DNA of 50,106 nucleotides from CAZXPG01 sp964643145 (GCA_964643145.1 CAZXPG010000007.1:1-50106), one strand, 5' to 3'. Shown: positions 7,203 to 15,922, numbered from the stretch's first letter. Made by a program: numbers and translations. Notes: generated by a model not told the origin, from the letters alone.

Positions 7203-7931
7203 TTAACTATGGGGCAGGCTTGTTCGCTTTTCCCATAAATCTTTACGTCTTTCTTGCGTAATCGCTTCTGCCTGCCGTACGCGCCACTTATTAATAGCAG
7301 CATGATTTCCCGAAAGCAACACTTCCGGCACGTCCAACCCTTTCCATACAGCAGGGCGGGTATAGTGGGGATATTCCAGCAAACCGCTATAGGCACTCTC
7401 CTCCGCTACCCCAAAACTTTCTTCCACCAGCGTTTCGTTGTTAGTAATGACCCCTGGCAACAGCCTGATACAGGCATCCAGCAGTGCTAGAGCCGCCACC
7501 TCCCCGCCGGAAAGCACAAAATCACCTAGGCTTACTTCCTCTACATTGTAGAAGTCAATTATGCGCTGGTCAACCCCCTCAAAGCGTCCACATAACAGCG
7601 TTACGTGCCTTTCCAGTGCTAGTTCACGCACTTTCTGCTGGTTAAGCACCCTCCCACGCGGTGAAAAATACATTAGGCGAGTTGCAGGATGACGTAACTT
7701 TACTGATTCAATCGCCTTGCCCAACACATCTGGGCGCATTACCATGCCTGCACCGCCGCCAAACGGCTTATCATCTACAGTTTTATGTCTGTCTTCGGCA
7801 AAATCACGGATATTCACCACATCCAACTGCCAGATACCGTCTTCGAGCGCTTTTCCTGCCAAGGAATATCCAAGCGAACCCGGGAACATTTCCGGGAATA
7901 ATGTAAGCGCACTCACCTGCAGGCACGGCAT
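7203..7931 (-). CDS. trmD: tRNA (guanine37-N1)-methyltransferase
   Basis: Adds the m1G37 mark next to the anticodon, preventing frameshifts. From ATG 7931 it is 242 aa. Family signatures are LTLFPEMFPG at the start, DDKPFGGGAGMVM (54-66), CGRFEGVDQR (114-123), the knot/SAM loop GDFVLSGGE (137-145) and LEYPHYTRP. The next upstream in-frame ATG (7970) would add 13 residues inside rimM and is less like the family; a GTG with AGGAG upstream lies between them, so the start is not certain. Its short gap to rimM implies co-transcription. Confidence 0.95.
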   Translation of the reverse strand: MPCLQVSALTLFPEMFPGSLGYSLAGKALEDGIWQLDVVNIRDFAEDRHKTVDDKPFGGGAGMVMRPDVLGKAIESVKLRHPATRLMYFSPRGRVLNQQKVRELALERHVTLLCGRFEGVDQRIIDFYNVEEVSLGDFVLSGGEVAALALLDACIRLLPGVITNNETLVEESFGVAEESAYSGLLEYPHYTRPAVWKGLDVPEVLLSGNHAAINKWRVRQAEAITQERRKDLWEKRTSLPHS

Positions 7932-7935
7932 CACA

Positions 7936-8502
7936 TTATTCAGCCCCACGCGGCTTCTCCTCTTTGGCATTCATGACCTCGGGCAATACCAGTGTGATAT
8001 ATCCCGACTCCAGCATTATCTCAGGCACAATGTCTTTGGTGAACGGATAAAGCTCTCGTTTGCCAGTGACAGCACGACTGATTTCAATCACATCACCTGC
8101 ACCAAAATTATAGAGCGCAACCACCGTACCATAAGCCACCTGTCCGGCCACATGCACATCAAGCCCAACCAGATCATCATAATAGAACTCTTCTGGCTCT
8201 GCCACAGGGAACAGGCTGCGCGGCGCATAAAGTTCCACCCCTTTCAGTGCTTCGGCTTGGTTACGATCGGTTACTCCTTCAATAGCAGCTATAAAGAAAC
8301 GCTGCTTCTTTCCCCTAACGCGCAAGAGAAACGTCCTATCACCTGCCTTTGTGCTATAATGAGTATGAGAAGCAATGAACCCCTCCTCCTCTAAATAAGA
8401 AAGGATATTAACCTCTCCCCGCACACCGTGAGGAGAGGTTATTTTTCCTACACATACCCATTTTTTATCGCTACTTTTTACCACTTTTCCAGTGCAACCC
8501 AC
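7936..8502 (-). CDS. rimM: 16S rRNA processing protein RimM
   Basis: An assembly factor for the 30S head that binds ribosomal protein S19. The 188-aa protein has the N-terminal beta-barrel start VCVGKITSPHGVRGEVNI and a C-terminal PRC-barrel with EEFYYDDLVGLDVHV and GAGDVIEI. It lies 9 bp from rpsP and 4 bp from trmD. The order rpsP-rimM-trmD-rplS is conserved across proteobacteria. Confidence 0.95.
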   Translation of the reverse strand: MGCTGKVVKSSDKKWVCVGKITSPHGVRGEVNILSYLEEEGFIASHTHYSTKAGDRTFLLRVRGKKQRFFIAAIEGVTDRNQAEALKGVELYAPRSLFPVAEPEEFYYDDLVGLDVHVAGQVAYGTVVALYNFGAGDVIEISRAVTGKRELYPFTKDIVPEIMLESGYITLVLPEVMNAKEEKPRGAE

Positions 8503-8511
8503 CTATCACGC

Positions 8512-8799
8512 TTACGCTGCCGCTTTGCTTCCTTTGGCAGGCTTTGGCGCAACAAGGCCCTGAGCAACCAATAATTTTTCAACTTTTTCTGTAGGCTCGG
8601 CACCGGTAGAAAGCCAGTATTCCACACGGTCTTTCTGCAACACCACACGGTTATCATCATCTTTTGCCAGAAGCGGGTTGTATGTACCCAACTTCTCAAT
8701 GAATTTCCCATCACGAGGTGCCCGCGCATCCGCGACTACTACCCTGTAAAACGGTGCTTTTTTTGCTCCACCACGTGCCAAACGAATTTTTGTTGCCAT
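8512..8799 (-). CDS. rpsP: 30S ribosomal protein S16
   Basis: A small-subunit protein needed for assembly of the 16S central domain. The 95-aa protein begins MATKIRLARGGAKKAPFYR and has the family core DGKFIEKLGTYNPL and the Ala/Lys-rich C-terminal tail. It is the first gene of its operon. ffh, which precedes it in many bacteria, is absent. Its leader carries two GC-rich hairpins back to back (8836-8867). Confidence 0.97.
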   Translation of the reverse strand: MATKIRLARGGAKKAPFYRVVVADARAPRDGKFIEKLGTYNPLLAKDDDNRVVLQKDRVEYWLSTGAEPTEKVEKLLVAQGLVAPKPAKGSKAAA

Positions 8800-8835
8800 A
8801 ACTAACGTATCACCTATTTCAAGAATTTTCTTAGA

Positions 8836-8867
8836 GCCTGGCGCACCAGGCCCCTCCTTCAGGAGGG
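8836..8867 (-). promoter_or_regulatory. Tandem hairpins in the rpsP leader
   Basis: On the minus strand CCCTCC-TGAA-GGAGGG (8852-8867) is followed with no spacer by GCCTGG-TGCG-CCAGGC (8836-8851). Both stems are perfect 6-bp GC-rich stems with tetraloops. They lie 37 nt before the rpsP start and no T-run follows. A structured leader, possibly for ribosomal-protein feedback or mRNA stability, is more likely than a terminator. Confidence 0.5.
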
Positions 8868-8974
8868 TAAGCGCGTATAAATAATATAGATTAGCCTGTT
8901 AGTAAAGTAATTTATTGAGTATCTCCTGCCAATATGATAAATCTGGGCTAATTTTTTACATTCACAGCATAATT

Positions 8975-10162
8975 ATGACCAACGCCCTACGTTCTTGTCT
9001 TGTATTACTCACTATTTCGCTACTGACACTGGCAGCCTGCGCGCCTACGGCGAAACAGGCACCTGCCCCTGTTATCACTGAAAACGCACCTATCCCAACA
9101 CCAGTTCCACAGGATAACTCGGTTAAAATTGCCCTACTCTTACCTCTGAGCGGCCCTGCGCAGCAGGTGGGAAATGCTATGCTGGACGCGGCGCAACTCG
9201 CGCTGTTCAGCACTAACATGCCCTCCTTAACACTCATCCCCATAGATACCGAAGGGGGAGATGCTAAAATCGCTGAGAACACCCGACAGGCTATTGCACG
9301 AGGGGCACGCATCATTATCGGCCCCCTTTTCTCACAAAATACCGCTGTAGCTGCACGCGTGGCTAAGGCCCATAATGTGAATGTCCTTTCTTTTTCTAAT
9401 GATACGAGCCTGGCAGGCAATGGCGTGTTCCTGCTGGGATTTATATTGGAAGAACAAGTACAGCGTGTAGCTGACTATGCTATGGCACAGGGCATCAACG
9501 AATTTTATATTCTTGCCCCTGCAACCCCCTATGGACGGCTTGCCACCGAACATTTACGCAACATTGTTGTGCAGAATAGCGGCACGATCGACCGCACTGA
9601 ATTTTATACCGCCTCTGGCCAAAACCTGGCACTAACAGTAGAAAACATTGCCACTGCCATCAACAATAACAGAAGCGATACTGTCAAAGCATTGTTCATT
9701 CCCGAAGGTGGAGAAAAACTTGCTACCATTACCAACCTTCTCGCTAAATATCCTATGGATTACGGTCATTTGCGCTTACTTGGCACTGGCCAGTGGGATG
9801 ATATTTCCTCACTGAAAAACCCACAGTTAGAGGGCGGATGGTTTGCTAGCGTTTCTCCTGAACAACATGCTCTTTTTGAAGAAAGTTTCAAGCGGCAATA
9901 CGGCTATAAACCCCTCCGTATTGCAAGCCTGGCCTATGATGCCATAGCACTGGCCTACAGTATCGCAAACCAACCGCAGGGAGCATCCTTCAACAAAGCA
10001 ACCCTCACCAACCCGCGCGGCTTTGCCGGTATAGACGGGATATTTCGTTTAAAACCAACCGGTATCACCGAACGTAAACTTGCCGTACTGCAAATAACCG
10101 ACGGGCAATTCCAGGTAATTGCCCCTCCTGATACAGGATTTGAAGCACGTGCAGGATACTAA
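8975..10162 (+). CDS. Lipoprotein, penicillin-binding protein activator type (LpoA-like, periplasmic-binding fold)
   Basis: The 395-aa protein starts with a lipoprotein signal (hydrophobic LVLLTISLLTLAAC, lipobox Cys22) followed by a Pro-rich linker. The rest resembles a type 1 periplasmic binding domain: KIALLLPLSGPAQQVGNAML, then ARGARIIIGPLFSQNTAAV-like and VNVLSFSND segments. Such lipoproteins are annotated as penicillin-binding-protein activators related to the C-terminal half of LpoA, acting at the outer membrane on peptidoglycan synthesis. The assignment follows the fold and lipobox; an ordinary substrate-binding role cannot be excluded. ATG 8975 is chosen over an earlier start because it yields a proper signal peptide. 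It overlaps the start region of ispDF. Confidence 0.75.
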   Translation: MTNALRSCLVLLTISLLTLAACAPTAKQAPAPVITENAPIPTPVPQDNSVKIALLLPLSGPAQQVGNAMLDAAQLALFSTNMPSLTLIPIDTEGGDAKIAENTRQAIARGARIIIGPLFSQNTAVAARVAKAHNVNVLSFSNDTSLAGNGVFLLGFILEEQVQRVADYAMAQGINEFYILAPATPYGRLATEHLRNIVVQNSGTIDRTEFYTASGQNLALTVENIATAINNNRSDTVKALFIPEGGEKLATITNLLAKYPMDYGHLRLLGTGQWDDISSLKNPQLEGGWFASVSPEQHALFEESFKRQYGYKPLRIASLAYDAIALAYSIANQPQGASFNKATLTNPRGFAGIDGIFRLKPTGITERKLAVLQITDGQFQVIAPPDTGFEARAGY

Positions 10163-11315
10163 CACACCTACCATAGCACTGATTGTGGCAGGCGGTAAAG
10201 GCACACGTTTTGGCGCATCACAGCCTAAACAATATAGCCTATTACATGGCACCGCTATCCTGCGACATACCGTGCTTGCTTTTCTTCACAGCCCTGCTAT
10301 TGACCATGTGCAGGTGGTAATCCACCCAGAAGATGAGGCTCTCTATCACCATGCCATGATAGGGCTTAGCCTGCTTCCCCCCGTTTCAGGCGGCAAGACA
10401 CGGCAAGATTCCGTACGTCTGGGGCTTGAGGCCATCAAGACACTTACCCCTGCTAAGGTACTTATTCATGATGCCGCCCGCCCGTTTGTTGCTCCTGCAC
10501 TGATTCACCGTGTTGTTACCGCCCTTGATACTGCACCGGCCATTATTCCCGTGTTACCTATCTATGAAACCGTGAAGCAGATGAATAGCGAGGGCACTAT
10601 CATTAGCGCGACGCTAAACCGTGAGCAGCTTCGCACCGCCCAAACCCCGCAAGGGTTTCACTATTCTACGATCCTCTCACTGCATAAGCACTATCAGGGC
10701 GAGTCTTATACTGATGATGCAGCATTGTGCGAACAGGCGGGAATCGTGGTACAGGCCATCGAAGGCGACATACAAAACCGAAAAATTACAACACAAGGAG
10801 ACATAATAATGCAGTATGAAACACGCGTTGGCACTGGCTTTGATGCCCACCGTTTTAAAGAACCAACAAACGCCAATCCGCATGTGATGCTGTGCGGTAT
10901 TGCCATCCCTTATACCATGACGCTTGAAGCTCATTCTGATGGGGATGTGGCCCTGCATGCGCTGGTTGATGCATTGCTTGGTACTGTTGGAGCAGGGGAT
11001 ATTGGTCAGCATTTCCCCCCTTCTGACCCACAGTGGAAAGATGCAGATTCACGGCAGTTTGTCGCATATGCCTGCCAGCTCATCACTCAGGCAGGAGGGC
11101 GCATTGTCAATGTCGATATTACTCTGATTGGTGAAGCACCACGCATTGGCCCCTATCGTGATGCTATGAGAGAAAAAGTTGCTTCTATACTTGCTATAGC
11201 TGCAAACCGAGTGAATATTAAAGCGACTACCACCGAAAAAATGGGCTTCACCGGCCGCAAAGAAGGCATTGCCGCCCAGGCTATTGCAAGCATTGAAGTA
11301 GCACGGCAACGCTAA
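10149..11315 (+). CDS. ispDF: Bifunctional IspD/IspF isoprenoid synthesis enzyme
   Basis: Fuses two non-consecutive steps of the methylerythritol-phosphate pathway: MEP cytidylyltransferase (IspD, about 1-218) and MECDP synthase (IspF, from residue 221). IspD shows IALIVAGGKGTRFG and PKQYSLLHG; IspF shows GTGFDAHRF and HSDGDVALHALVDALLG (metal ligands). The fusion is typical of alphaproteobacteria. The start is uncertain: GTG 10149 overlaps the lipoprotein gene by 14 bp, and TTG 10119 would add ten residues. An AAGGAG at 10795-10800 lies 8 nt before an in-frame ATG (10809) exactly at the IspF boundary, so free IspF could also be made. Confidence 0.94.
   Translation: MQDTNTPTIALIVAGGKGTRFGASQPKQYSLLHGTAILRHTVLAFLHSPAIDHVQVVIHPEDEALYHHAMIGLSLLPPVSGGKTRQDSVRLGLEAIKTLTPAKVLIHDAARPFVAPALIHRVVTALDTAPAIIPVLPIYETVKQMNSEGTIISATLNREQLRTAQTPQGFHYSTILSLHKHYQGESYTDDAALCEQAGIVVQAIEGDIQNRKITTQGDIIMQYETRVGTGFDAHRFKEPTNANPHVMLCGIAIPYTMTLEAHSDGDVALHALVDALLGTVGAGDIGQHFPPSDPQWKDADSRQFVAYACQLITQAGGRIVNVDITLIGEAPRIGPYRDAMREKVASILAIAANRVNIKATTTEKMGFTGRKEGIAAQAIASIEVARQR
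10795..10811 (+). promoter_or_regulatory. Internal ribosome-binding site and ATG at the IspF domain boundary
   Basis: AAGGAG at 10795-10800 is followed after 8 nt by ATG 10809, in frame with ispDF. Translation from here would begin MQYETRVGTGFDAHRF, the normal N-terminus of a stand-alone IspF. Few genes in this window have a stronger site. Confidence 0.55.
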
Positions 11316-11348
11316 CAATAGCATGTCGATTCAAGCCTGAGGTTGGTT

Positions 11349-11397
11349 ATATACTGCTCACAGTTCAAGAATTGGTTGGGTTGCAATGTGAGCAGAC
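11349..11397 (-). repeat. 49-bp repeat with 9-bp terminal inverted repeats, copy 2
   Basis: CTGCTCACA (11354-11362) and TGTGAGCAG (11387-11395) bound the same centre as the copy before def, in opposite orientation, with two differences over 49 positions. It lies between the convergent ends of ispDF and the PgeF-like gene. Confidence 0.8.
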
Positions 11398-11400
11398 ATA

Positions 11401-11444
11401 GTAAGAAATAATGATTCAACGTAGCTTGAACCATTATTTCTTAC
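11401..11444. terminator. Long hairpin between convergent genes
   Basis: GTAAGAAATAATGATTCAA (11401-11419) pairs with 11426-11444 with one mismatch around a 6-nt loop. It lies between the ends of ispDF (plus) and the PgeF-like gene (minus) and could terminate both. Its right arm runs into the last codon and stop of the minus-strand gene. The core TTCAA-N6-TTGAA recurs in a hairpin at 45069-45102. Confidence 0.55.
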
Positions 11445-12601
11445 ATTCCCCTCTCTTTATCTTCGCCGTGCGAGAGCGTATTAAACAACCGTACCAGCAC
11501 CAGATTTCTACCAATATGCTTATACCGCGCCAGGTTGGTTGCCTCTCCTTCAATAGCATCAACCGCAGAAAGATTTAGGTCTTTGACTTGCCGGCGGGCA
11601 CTGAAAAAATTATCCGCTTCCTTATAAATATCCCTGTTAACGGCAGAAACACGTTCCTCTGCCACACCAGAAAAATGCCTGCCGTGAATATCCATTGGAA
11701 TAGCTGCCGTCTGTTTTACCAACGCCTCAATATCCAGCATACACTTAGCCCGGTTAGTAGGATGTGGCGTAAATATTGGCGCACGCTGGTCACGCTCTTC
11801 TGGCTGCGAAGAGTGGTCAAAATATGCTGCATCTTCGGGGTTAATATATTTGAACGAATCAGACGAAAAATACCGCACTCCTTCACTTTCATAGCCAGCT
11901 TTCTGCTCCGCACCAGCCGCAAGATAATCCTGGGCAACACCTATTCCTATTTCATAGGAGGTGCTGCTATAGTGTTGTAACTGTTCTTCGGATGCCCGTT
12001 CTGTTGAGGATGGGCCAAGCCCGGCACCAATTTCTATTTCAACACTCTCAGATGCAATATCAAATTCTGTCACCATGCGCTTTAAGGTTTTATTGACGAT
12101 CCCCCTCAGCATCGCCTGATGGGAAGCAAGCACTACCGCCGCCACAGGTGCGCCATCTTCTTTCCTGGCTTTAATAACAATTGGATGCGCATCCCCACTC
12201 ACGCAGGCAATCGCCATTTCAGGATCATCAGTAATGAGCGCATCCCCCTGCATCACGGCATGAACACCAAGAGGATTACGGTCTCTTGGCGTATTACTGT
12301 TTACAATATGCACACCATCTGTATATTTGGGTTCAAGCAAAATTAACTTTTCTGGCTGTGATCCTGTGAAATCGGCCGCTCTACGCAGGTTCTCTACAAT
12401 ATTTTCGGACTTATCTCTGGTAATAGACCCGACATTTAACCCTGCATAAGCACCAACCAGGCTTTCCCCCTGATATTCATCTTCACTGACACCGCCCTGA
12501 CGTGTGAAGAACACCGCATCAATGCCGGAATATTCCTTTCCCTCTATCACCTTAATAGTAGGATAATCTGTTGTTCTCCGTACTTTATCGCTGAATTTCA
12601 T
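11441..12601 (-). CDS. Diverged PgeF/YfiH (DUF152) family protein, metal site degenerate
   Basis: The family (YfiH, YlmD, PgeF) comprises copper/zinc-binding multicopper-oxidase-like or purine-nucleoside enzymes of about 240-260 aa; this one is 386 aa. Homology is visible in order: FFTRQGGVS (31-39), YAGLNVG (52-58), ENIVENLRRAA, GDALITD, AIACVSGDAHPIVI (131-143), VAAVVLASHQAMLRG and FFSARR (332-337). In active members QVHG supplies a His, TADC a Cys and HAGWRG a His. Here the first two positions read Tyr93 and Ala138, and only His161 remains. It lies 26 bp after pstB and may be co-transcribed. The extra length lies mainly between residues 200 and 330. Probably not an ordinary PgeF enzyme; function unknown. 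Confidence 0.6.
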   Translation of the reverse strand: MKFSDKVRRTTDYPTIKVIEGKEYSGIDAVFFTRQGGVSEDEYQGESLVGAYAGLNVGSITRDKSENIVENLRRAADFTGSQPEKLILLEPKYTDGVHIVNSNTPRDRNPLGVHAVMQGDALITDDPEMAIACVSGDAHPIVIKARKEDGAPVAAVVLASHQAMLRGIVNKTLKRMVTEFDIASESVEIEIGAGLGPSSTERASEEQLQHYSSTSYEIGIGVAQDYLAAGAEQKAGYESEGVRYFSSDSFKYINPEDAAYFDHSSQPEERDQRAPIFTPHPTNRAKCMLDIEALVKQTAAIPMDIHGRHFSGVAEERVSAVNRDIYKEADNFFSARRQVKDLNLSAVDAIEGEATNLARYKHIGRNLVLVRLFNTLSHGEDKERGM

Positions 12602-12627
12602 ATAGGACTCTCCCTTAAATACTACTA

Positions 12628-13440
12628 TTAACCAAACCGTCCAGTAATATAATCTTGTGTTTTCTGCTGTTGTGGACGGGTGAAGATTTCTTCCGTTAGG
12701 TTATATTCAATAATCTTCCCTAAATGGAAGAACGCCGTGCGTTGTGAAATGCGCGCAGCTTGCTGCATCGAGTGGGTCACAATCACAATGGTGAATTTGT
12801 CACGCAGTTCATCAATTAATCCTTCAATACGCGCTGTAGCAATGGGGTCAAGTGCTGAACAGGGCTCGTCCATCAGTATCACTTCTGGGTCAATGGCAAT
12901 AGCACGTGCAATACATAAACGCTGCTGCTGCCCGCCGGAAAGTGCTGTGCCCGGTGTATGAAGGCGGTCTTTTACCTCCTCAAACAAACCCGCCCGCATC
13001 AGGCTCTGCTCTACAATAATATCAAGTTCTGATTTCGTTTCAGCCAATCCATGAATACGCGGGCCATAGGCGATATTATCATAAATAGACTTAGGGAACG
13101 GGTTCGGCTTCTGGAACACCATCCCTACCCTGGCGCGTAAATCGACCACATCCACGGAAGGGGCGTAAATATCATCGCCATCGAGCAAAATTTCGCCCTC
13201 AATCCGGCAGCCGGGGATCGTATCATTCATCCGGTTAATGCAACGGAGAAACGACGATTTTCCACAGCCAGACGGGCCTATTAATGCTGTAACACTATGT
13301 TCTATAATATCAAGATTCAGGTCAAACAGTGCCTGCTTCTGGCCATAAAACAGGTTCAGGTTACGAGCGGCAATTTTAACGGATGGTTTTGTCATAACAG
13401 GCAAATAGCTAGGGTTGGTAAGATTACCATCTATGTTCAT
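12628..13440 (-). CDS. pstB: Phosphate ABC transporter ATP-binding protein
   Basis: The ATPase of the high-affinity phosphate importer at the inner membrane. It shows Walker A GPSGCGKSS (about 55-63), the Q-loop GMVFQKPNPFPKSIYDN typical of PstB, signature LSGGQQQR, Walker B VILMDEP and the switch THS. ATG 13440 gives 270 aa and overlaps pstA by 17 bp; ATG 13395 would give 255 aa, closer to the E. coli length. Neither has a strong ribosome-binding site. phoU, which commonly follows pstB, is not here. Confidence 0.96.
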   Translation of the reverse strand: MNIDGNLTNPSYLPVMTKPSVKIAARNLNLFYGQKQALFDLNLDIIEHSVTALIGPSGCGKSSFLRCINRMNDTIPGCRIEGEILLDGDDIYAPSVDVVDLRARVGMVFQKPNPFPKSIYDNIAYGPRIHGLAETKSELDIIVEQSLMRAGLFEEVKDRLHTPGTALSGGQQQRLCIARAIAIDPEVILMDEPCSALDPIATARIEGLIDELRDKFTIVIVTHSMQQAARISQRTAFFHLGKIIEYNLTEEIFTRPQQQKTQDYITGRFG

Positions 13441-14689
13441 ATTTCTTGCGCAAATAAACTGCAAGGGCATTCATCACGATCAACACAGCAAGCAATACCA
13501 TGATAGCTGCCGAGGTTTTCTCGACAAACGCAAGTTCGGGCGTGTCAGCCCATAAATATACCTGTACGGGTAATACCGTTGCTGGGTCAAGGAAATCATG
13601 CGGAGCATTGGCAACAAAGGCCACCATACCAATCATCAATAGTGGTGCCGTTTCCCCCAATGCACGGGCAATCGCCAAAATGACCCCCGTCATAATGCCA
13701 GGCATGGCAAGCGGCACCGTATGATGCAACGTGGTTTGCAGCGGTGAAGCACCTAGTGCCCATACCCCTTCACGGATAGAAGGCGGCACAGCTTTTAACG
13801 CATGGCGTGTAGTTATTACAATTGTAGGCAACACCATCAACGCCAGCGTCATGCCTCCCGCCAATGATGAAGAACGCGGCAAGCCAAACAACCCCAGATA
13901 TACTGCCAACCCCAGCAACCCAAATACAATAGAAGGTACTGCCGCCAGATTGTTGATATTTACCTCAATAATATCAGTCAGCCGGTTTTTCGGCGCAAAT
14001 TCTTCCAGATATACCGCTGTTAACACCGCTAGCGGAAATGACACCAGCAAACACACCGCCATCGTTAGCAGCGAGCCAGTGATCGCCCCCAGTATCCCCG
14101 CCTGGTCGGCCTCGCGGGAATCAGACTCGGTGAAAAACATACTGTTAAACACCGACTTTACTCTTCCCTCTTGTTTAAGTTCATGTAGCCAACGCAGTTG
14201 GTTATCCTTAATTTTACGTTCTTCTTCCGGCAAGTGAGTAGCGATTTTCCCTTTCTCTACCATATCCACCAAAGTTGAAGCCGTCAGCCAGATATCAACA
14301 GTATTGCCTACAATATTCGGATTTGTCTGCACCTTTTCCATCAGTTGGCGAGAGGCATTCTTACTTACTAGATCAAAAAGCTGGAACAGTTCCCGGCGGC
14401 TGGATGTGTTAGGGAAACGGGTTTTCAGTGCCTCCTGCAAGAGCTGGGTATAATCACTGTTGCGCGTAGAAATTGTGCCATTCTTCACAATAGTATCAGC
14501 TACAAAGGTAACAGGAAGCTGGATGCGGGTCTGCCAGAAAGCGGTATAGCCTTTCGACACAATAGACACTAGCAACACTCCCAAAAACAGGAAGGACAAC
14601 ATGATAGCCGCTATGCCATAGATTCTTAACCGCAGATCGGCACGGTAGCGTTTCTTGAGGCGCTTCTGCGCAGCAAGCGTCTTATTCAT
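13424..14689 (-). CDS. pstA: Phosphate ABC transporter permease PstA
   Basis: One of two channel-forming subunits of the Pst importer. At 421 aa it is longer than enterobacterial PstA because of a roughly 150-residue periplasmic insert after the first membrane helix (about 55-195), as in the DUF3333-type PstA of alphaproteobacteria. The C-terminal half carries the permease domain with the EAA-like loop REGVWALGASPLQTTLHHTVPLAMPGI. It overlaps pstC by 8 bp and pstB by 17 bp, a tightly coupled operon. Confidence 0.95.
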   Translation of the reverse strand: MNKTLAAQKRLKKRYRADLRLRIYGIAAIMLSFLFLGVLLVSIVSKGYTAFWQTRIQLPVTFVADTIVKNGTISTRNSDYTQLLQEALKTRFPNTSSRRELFQLFDLVSKNASRQLMEKVQTNPNIVGNTVDIWLTASTLVDMVEKGKIATHLPEEERKIKDNQLRWLHELKQEGRVKSVFNSMFFTESDSREADQAGILGAITGSLLTMAVCLLVSFPLAVLTAVYLEEFAPKNRLTDIIEVNINNLAAVPSIVFGLLGLAVYLGLFGLPRSSSLAGGMTLALMVLPTIVITTRHALKAVPPSIREGVWALGASPLQTTLHHTVPLAMPGIMTGVILAIARALGETAPLLMIGMVAFVANAPHDFLDPATVLPVQVYLWADTPELAFVEKTSAAIMVLLAVLIVMNALAVYLRKKYEHRW

Positions 14690-15902
14690 ATTGCTCCCTG
14701 TATTTCTTTACAATTGTCAGTGCTACAATATTCAGAATTAACGTTACAATAAACAACAATAAGCCTAGCGCAAAGGCTGCCAGTGTTTTAGCACTGTCAA
14801 ATTCCTGATCACCTACCAGCAGCGTTACAATCTGCGCTGTTACCGTTGTCACGGAAGCAAGCGGGTTAAAGGTGAGGTTTGCTGCGAGCCCGGCCGCCAT
14901 TGTTACAATCATTGTTTCCCCTACCGCTCGTGATATGGCCAGCAACACCGCCCCCATAATGCCCGGAAGTGCGGCTGGTACAATCACTTTGGTCACCGTT
15001 TCCGCCTTGGTTGCCCCCATAGCCAATGATGCTTCCCGCAAGCTATTTGGCACGGAATTCATCACATCATCCGATAAGGAGAGAATAAAAGGAATCACCA
15101 TCACGCCCATCACCAGCCCCGCTGCCAAGGCACTTTCCGATGCCACATCCAAATGCAGTGCTTCACCTGCGGCACGGATATGGGGAGCCGCCACCAGTGC
15201 GGCAAAATAGCCATAGACTACTGTAGGAATCCCCGCTAGCATCTCCAGAATAGGTTTTACCACGGTCCGCACACGACGGGAGGCATATTCCGAGAGATAA
15301 ATTGCCGCCAGCAACCCCAGCGGCACCGCCACCACCATAGCCACTAATGTAATAAGCAGCGTGCCGGTAAAGACAGGCACCGCACCAAAACTGCCGGAAC
15401 TTCCCACCTGGTCAGCACGCATCGCCGTCTGCGGGCTCCAGTTCAAACCAAAAAGAAATTCCGTTAGCGGCACATGCGTAAAAAAGCGGAGCGATTCTAA
15501 TAACACTGAGAAAATAATCAACACCGTAATAGAAATCGAAATAAACGCCGCTGATAACAATAATATACGACCAAAACGCTCCAGATGGTGTCTGGCTTTA
15601 AAGGCAGGCGAAAGCAGAAAAATACCGCCCACCGCTACCAGAAAAGGAAAAGAAAAAGAAAGAATAAGCGATTGATAACCAGAGGAAAAAACTGCAATTC
15701 CCTGATAAGAGAAAACCCGCACAAGCGCATATGACAAGATACCTGCCAGCACCGACCAAAGCACGGCACACCAGCCATAATAACGTAGCAGCGAATGCGG
15801 CCTCCTGCCCTCTGCCAGTGCCAATTGCGCCACCTTCTTCTTAGCGAGAAAAAAACTGCCTACGGCAATCGAAATGATAATCAGAAGAGAAAGGAAAAAC
15901 AT
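14682..15902 (-). CDS. pstC: Phosphate ABC transporter permease PstC
   Basis: The partner permease of PstA. The 406-aa protein has an N-terminal helix, a second helix pair around 45-100, and the conserved permease domain after about residue 180 with REASLAMGATKAETVTKVIVPAALPGIM. PLTEFLFGLNWSP is a PstC signature. The phosphate-binding protein gene pstS, usually first in the operon, is not found upstream; yggT lies there instead. Confidence 0.95.
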   Translation of the reverse strand: MFFLSLLIIISIAVGSFFLAKKKVAQLALAEGRRPHSLLRYYGWCAVLWSVLAGILSYALVRVFSYQGIAVFSSGYQSLILSFSFPFLVAVGGIFLLSPAFKARHHLERFGRILLLSAAFISISITVLIIFSVLLESLRFFTHVPLTEFLFGLNWSPQTAMRADQVGSSGSFGAVPVFTGTLLITLVAMVVAVPLGLLAAIYLSEYASRRVRTVVKPILEMLAGIPTVVYGYFAALVAAPHIRAAGEALHLDVASESALAAGLVMGVMVIPFILSLSDDVMNSVPNSLREASLAMGATKAETVTKVIVPAALPGIMGAVLLAISRAVGETMIVTMAAGLAANLTFNPLASVTTVTAQIVTLLVGDQEFDSAKTLAAFALGLLLFIVTLILNIVALTIVKKYREQYE

Positions 15903-15922
15903 TATATCTCAGCAATGTGTTG

